Shown here: piece by piece, positions 12,487-13,814 of the stretch
How positions within the stretch are numbered: the first letter of the stretch is position 1
Layout: the number at the start of each line of letters is the position of its first letter
Made by a program: the position numbers and the translations under genes
DNA from: an uncultured Prevotella sp.
Lineage (GTDB): Bacteria > Bacteroidota > Bacteroidia > Bacteroidales > Bacteroidaceae
Direction of reading: 5' to 3'
DNA: 13,814 bases
NCBI GenBank assembly: GCA_900553155.1
Contig: USCM01000026.1
Location: 1 to 13,814 of the forward strand
The notes under the pieces: model-generated
The model's input: the letters and a program-made list of their open reading frames with translations, nothing else
The model's database searches: none
What the model was told of the DNA's origin: nothing

Positions 12487-13011
12487 CTAATTCAACATTT
12501 CTATTAGTTTCTCTACAGTTATATTAATTTTGTCGTAGTTGTCGAGCAGGTTCACATCAAAGGTATACTTAGCCTTAGAGTAGAACTGTTCGCGGTGTGC
12601 GAGTTGCTCGACGATGAACGTCTTAACCTCCTCGGGTGTCTTGTTGAGGAGCAGCGGCCTTACCGACTTGCCCATCTTAAGATGCTCGTACAGCACCTCC
12701 GGCGACGCTTTGAGGTAGACTACAGGTCCCTGCTGGTTCATATAGTCGATGTTGTCGAAGAAGCACGGAGTGCCGCCGCCGCACGACAGCACCACGTTCT
12801 CAAACTCGGCAACCTCGTGCAGCATATTGCGCTCTATCCGGCGGAAGCCTTCTTCGCCCTCTTCGTCGAATATCTGCTTAACGGTGCGGTGCATACGTGT
12901 CTCGATATACCAGTCGAGGTCGTAGAAGGTTACGCCAAGAGCCTTGGCGAGAGCCTTGCCTACGGTAGTCTTTCCGGCTCCCATATAGCCGATGAGGATT
13001 ATTCGGGTCAT
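12487..13011 (-). CDS. aroK: Shikimate kinase
   Basis: AroK phosphorylates shikimate at the 3-hydroxyl with ATP, the fifth step of chorismate synthesis. The 174-residue protein begins directly with the P-loop, LIGYMGAGKTTVGKAL, with K14 and T15 of the Walker A motif. Shikimate-binding residues match the family: DLDWYIE with D33, FRRIERNML with R58, and SCGGGTPC with the GGG at 78-80. The lid arginine is R118 in SVRPLL. The start lies 12 nt after the topA stop, so it is probably in the same transcript. No duplicated kinase domain or aroB fusion is present. Confidence 0.96.
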   Translation of the reverse strand: MTRIILIGYMGAGKTTVGKALAKALGVTFYDLDWYIETRMHRTVKQIFDEEGEEGFRRIERNMLHEVAEFENVVLSCGGGTPCFFDNIDYMNQQGPVVYLKASPEVLYEHLKMGKSVRPLLLNKTPEEVKTFIVEQLAHREQFYSKAKYTFDVNLLDNYDKINITVEKLIEMLN

Positions 13012-13023
13012 ACTTCTTAATGT

Positions 13024-13814
13024 TTACTTCTTGGTGCCTCTCTTCTTCGGAGCAGGCGGATTGTTGACAATGTCCATACACTGCTCGTAGCTTAGCTCGG
13101 CAGCCTTAGAGTGGAGATCGCGTGGTATGCGATAGTTCTTGCCGTCGTATACGATGTAGGGACCATAGCGTCCGTTGAGCACCTCGAGCTTGGGGTCTTC
13201 GTCAAACTGCTTGAGATGGCGCTCCTCCTCTGCCTTGCGCTTGCCCTCTATCAGCTCTATTGCACGCTCGAGGGTAAGCGCCAAGGGGTCCTCGTCCTTC
13301 GGTATAGACACATACTTCTTGTCGTGCAGAACGTAAGGACCAAATCGGCCGGCGCCTATTGTTACGCTCTTGCCCTCAAACTCGCCCACGGTACGTGGCA
13401 ACTTGAACAGCTCGAGAGCCTCGTCAAGGGTTATTGTCTCCATGCTCTTGTCGGCTGGCAGCTGTGCAAAGCGTGGCTTCTCCTCGTCGTCGGCGGTACC
13501 TATCTGCACTACCGGACCGTAACGGCCTATCTTTACAAACACCGGATGGCCCGACTTAGGGTCGTCGCCCAGCTTGCGCTCGCCCGCCTTGTGCTCAGAG
13601 CGTGCGTTCATCACCTTGTCGACAGTAGGCTCAAACTCGTTGTCGAAGTGGCGCATCATATCTGTCCACTCTTCCTTGCCGTCGGCTATCTGGTCGAACT
13701 CATGCTCTACCTTGGCGGTGAAGTTGTAGTCCATAATCACCGGGAAGTTGTCGATAAGAAAGTCGTTCACCACGATGCCTATGTCGGTAGGCAGCAGCTT
13801 GCCCTTCTCGTTGC
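13024..13814 (-). CDS. topA: DNA topoisomerase I, C-terminal part (partial)
   Basis: This is the 3' end of topA; the reading frame stays open to the window edge, so start and catalytic domains lie outside. The visible residues begin with NEKGKLLPTDIGIVVNDFL, the end of the type IA topoisomerase core, followed by MDYNFTAKVEHEFDQIADG, a conserved stretch of this region. Three C-terminal repeats follow, each with a GR(Y/F)GP motif: GRYGPVVQ, GRFGPYVL and GRYGPYIV. These repeats stand where E. coli TopA has zinc ribbons; no CxxC motif is visible here. The protein ends in a basic tail, PPAPKKRGTKK, which may help DNA binding. TopA relaxes negative supercoils in the cytoplasm. An internal ATG at 13773 is not the start. 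aroK follows after 12 nt. Confidence 0.95.
   Translation of the reverse strand, partial: NEKGKLLPTDIGIVVNDFLIDNFPVIMDYNFTAKVEHEFDQIADGKEEWTDMMRHFDNEFEPTVDKVMNARSEHKAGERKLGDDPKSGHPVFVKIGRYGPVVQIGTADDEEKPRFAQLPADKSMETITLDEALELFKLPRTVGEFEGKSVTIGAGRFGPYVLHDKKYVSIPKDEDPLALTLERAIELIEGKRKAEEERHLKQFDEDPKLEVLNGRYGPYIVYDGKNYRIPRDLHSKAAELSYEQCMDIVNNPPAPKKRGTKK

Overview
The window looks like chromosomal DNA of a Bacteroidales bacterium, most likely Prevotellaceae. This is an inference from gene content (a topA-aroK-speA-argB cluster, a SufE next to a glutaminyl-cyclase-type lipoprotein, Bacteroidetes-style ECF sigma/anti-sigma genes) and from promoters of the form TTTG - spacer - TAnnTTTG. No rRNA, tRNA, CRISPR array or classical defence system is visible.

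Layout. 1-281: noncoding and repeat-rich, with a 94-bp inverted-repeat segment and then five copies of a 22-bp tandem repeat flanked by an inverted repeat. 282-1238 (minus): ndk followed by a MaoC-type hot-dog dehydratase. 1239-1347: divergent promoter region. 1348-4136 (plus): a U32 peptidase-family protein (TrhP-like), SufE and an M28 / glutaminyl cyclase lipoprotein. 4198-6216: a nested mobile region. An approximately 244-bp hairpin-rich, MITE-like element with 16-bp terminal inverted repeats and a TA duplication is split by a 1765-bp IS1182-like insertion sequence. 6236-8239 (minus): a small outer-membrane beta-barrel protein and a TapB/DUF3108-like secreted protein. 8240-8564: promoter of the latter and an intrinsic terminator. 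8565-9573 (minus): an ECF sigma factor overlapping a single-pass anti-sigma-like protein, with a candidate ECF-type autoregulatory promoter. 9725-13814 (minus): argB, speA, aroK and the 3' end of topA, closely spaced and probably read together as topA-aroK-speA-argB.

How the genes work together. Most are housekeeping: nucleotide balance (Ndk), Fe-S assembly (SufE), tRNA modification (U32), aromatic precursors (AroK), arginine (ArgB) and polyamines (SpeA). The accessory signal is the nested mobile element between two convergent genes, the 22-bp array in the 3' region of ndk-maoC, and 7-mer tandem repeats that fill gaps between co-directional genes. I see no clear new multi-gene system. The strongest unexplained structures are these noncoding elements.
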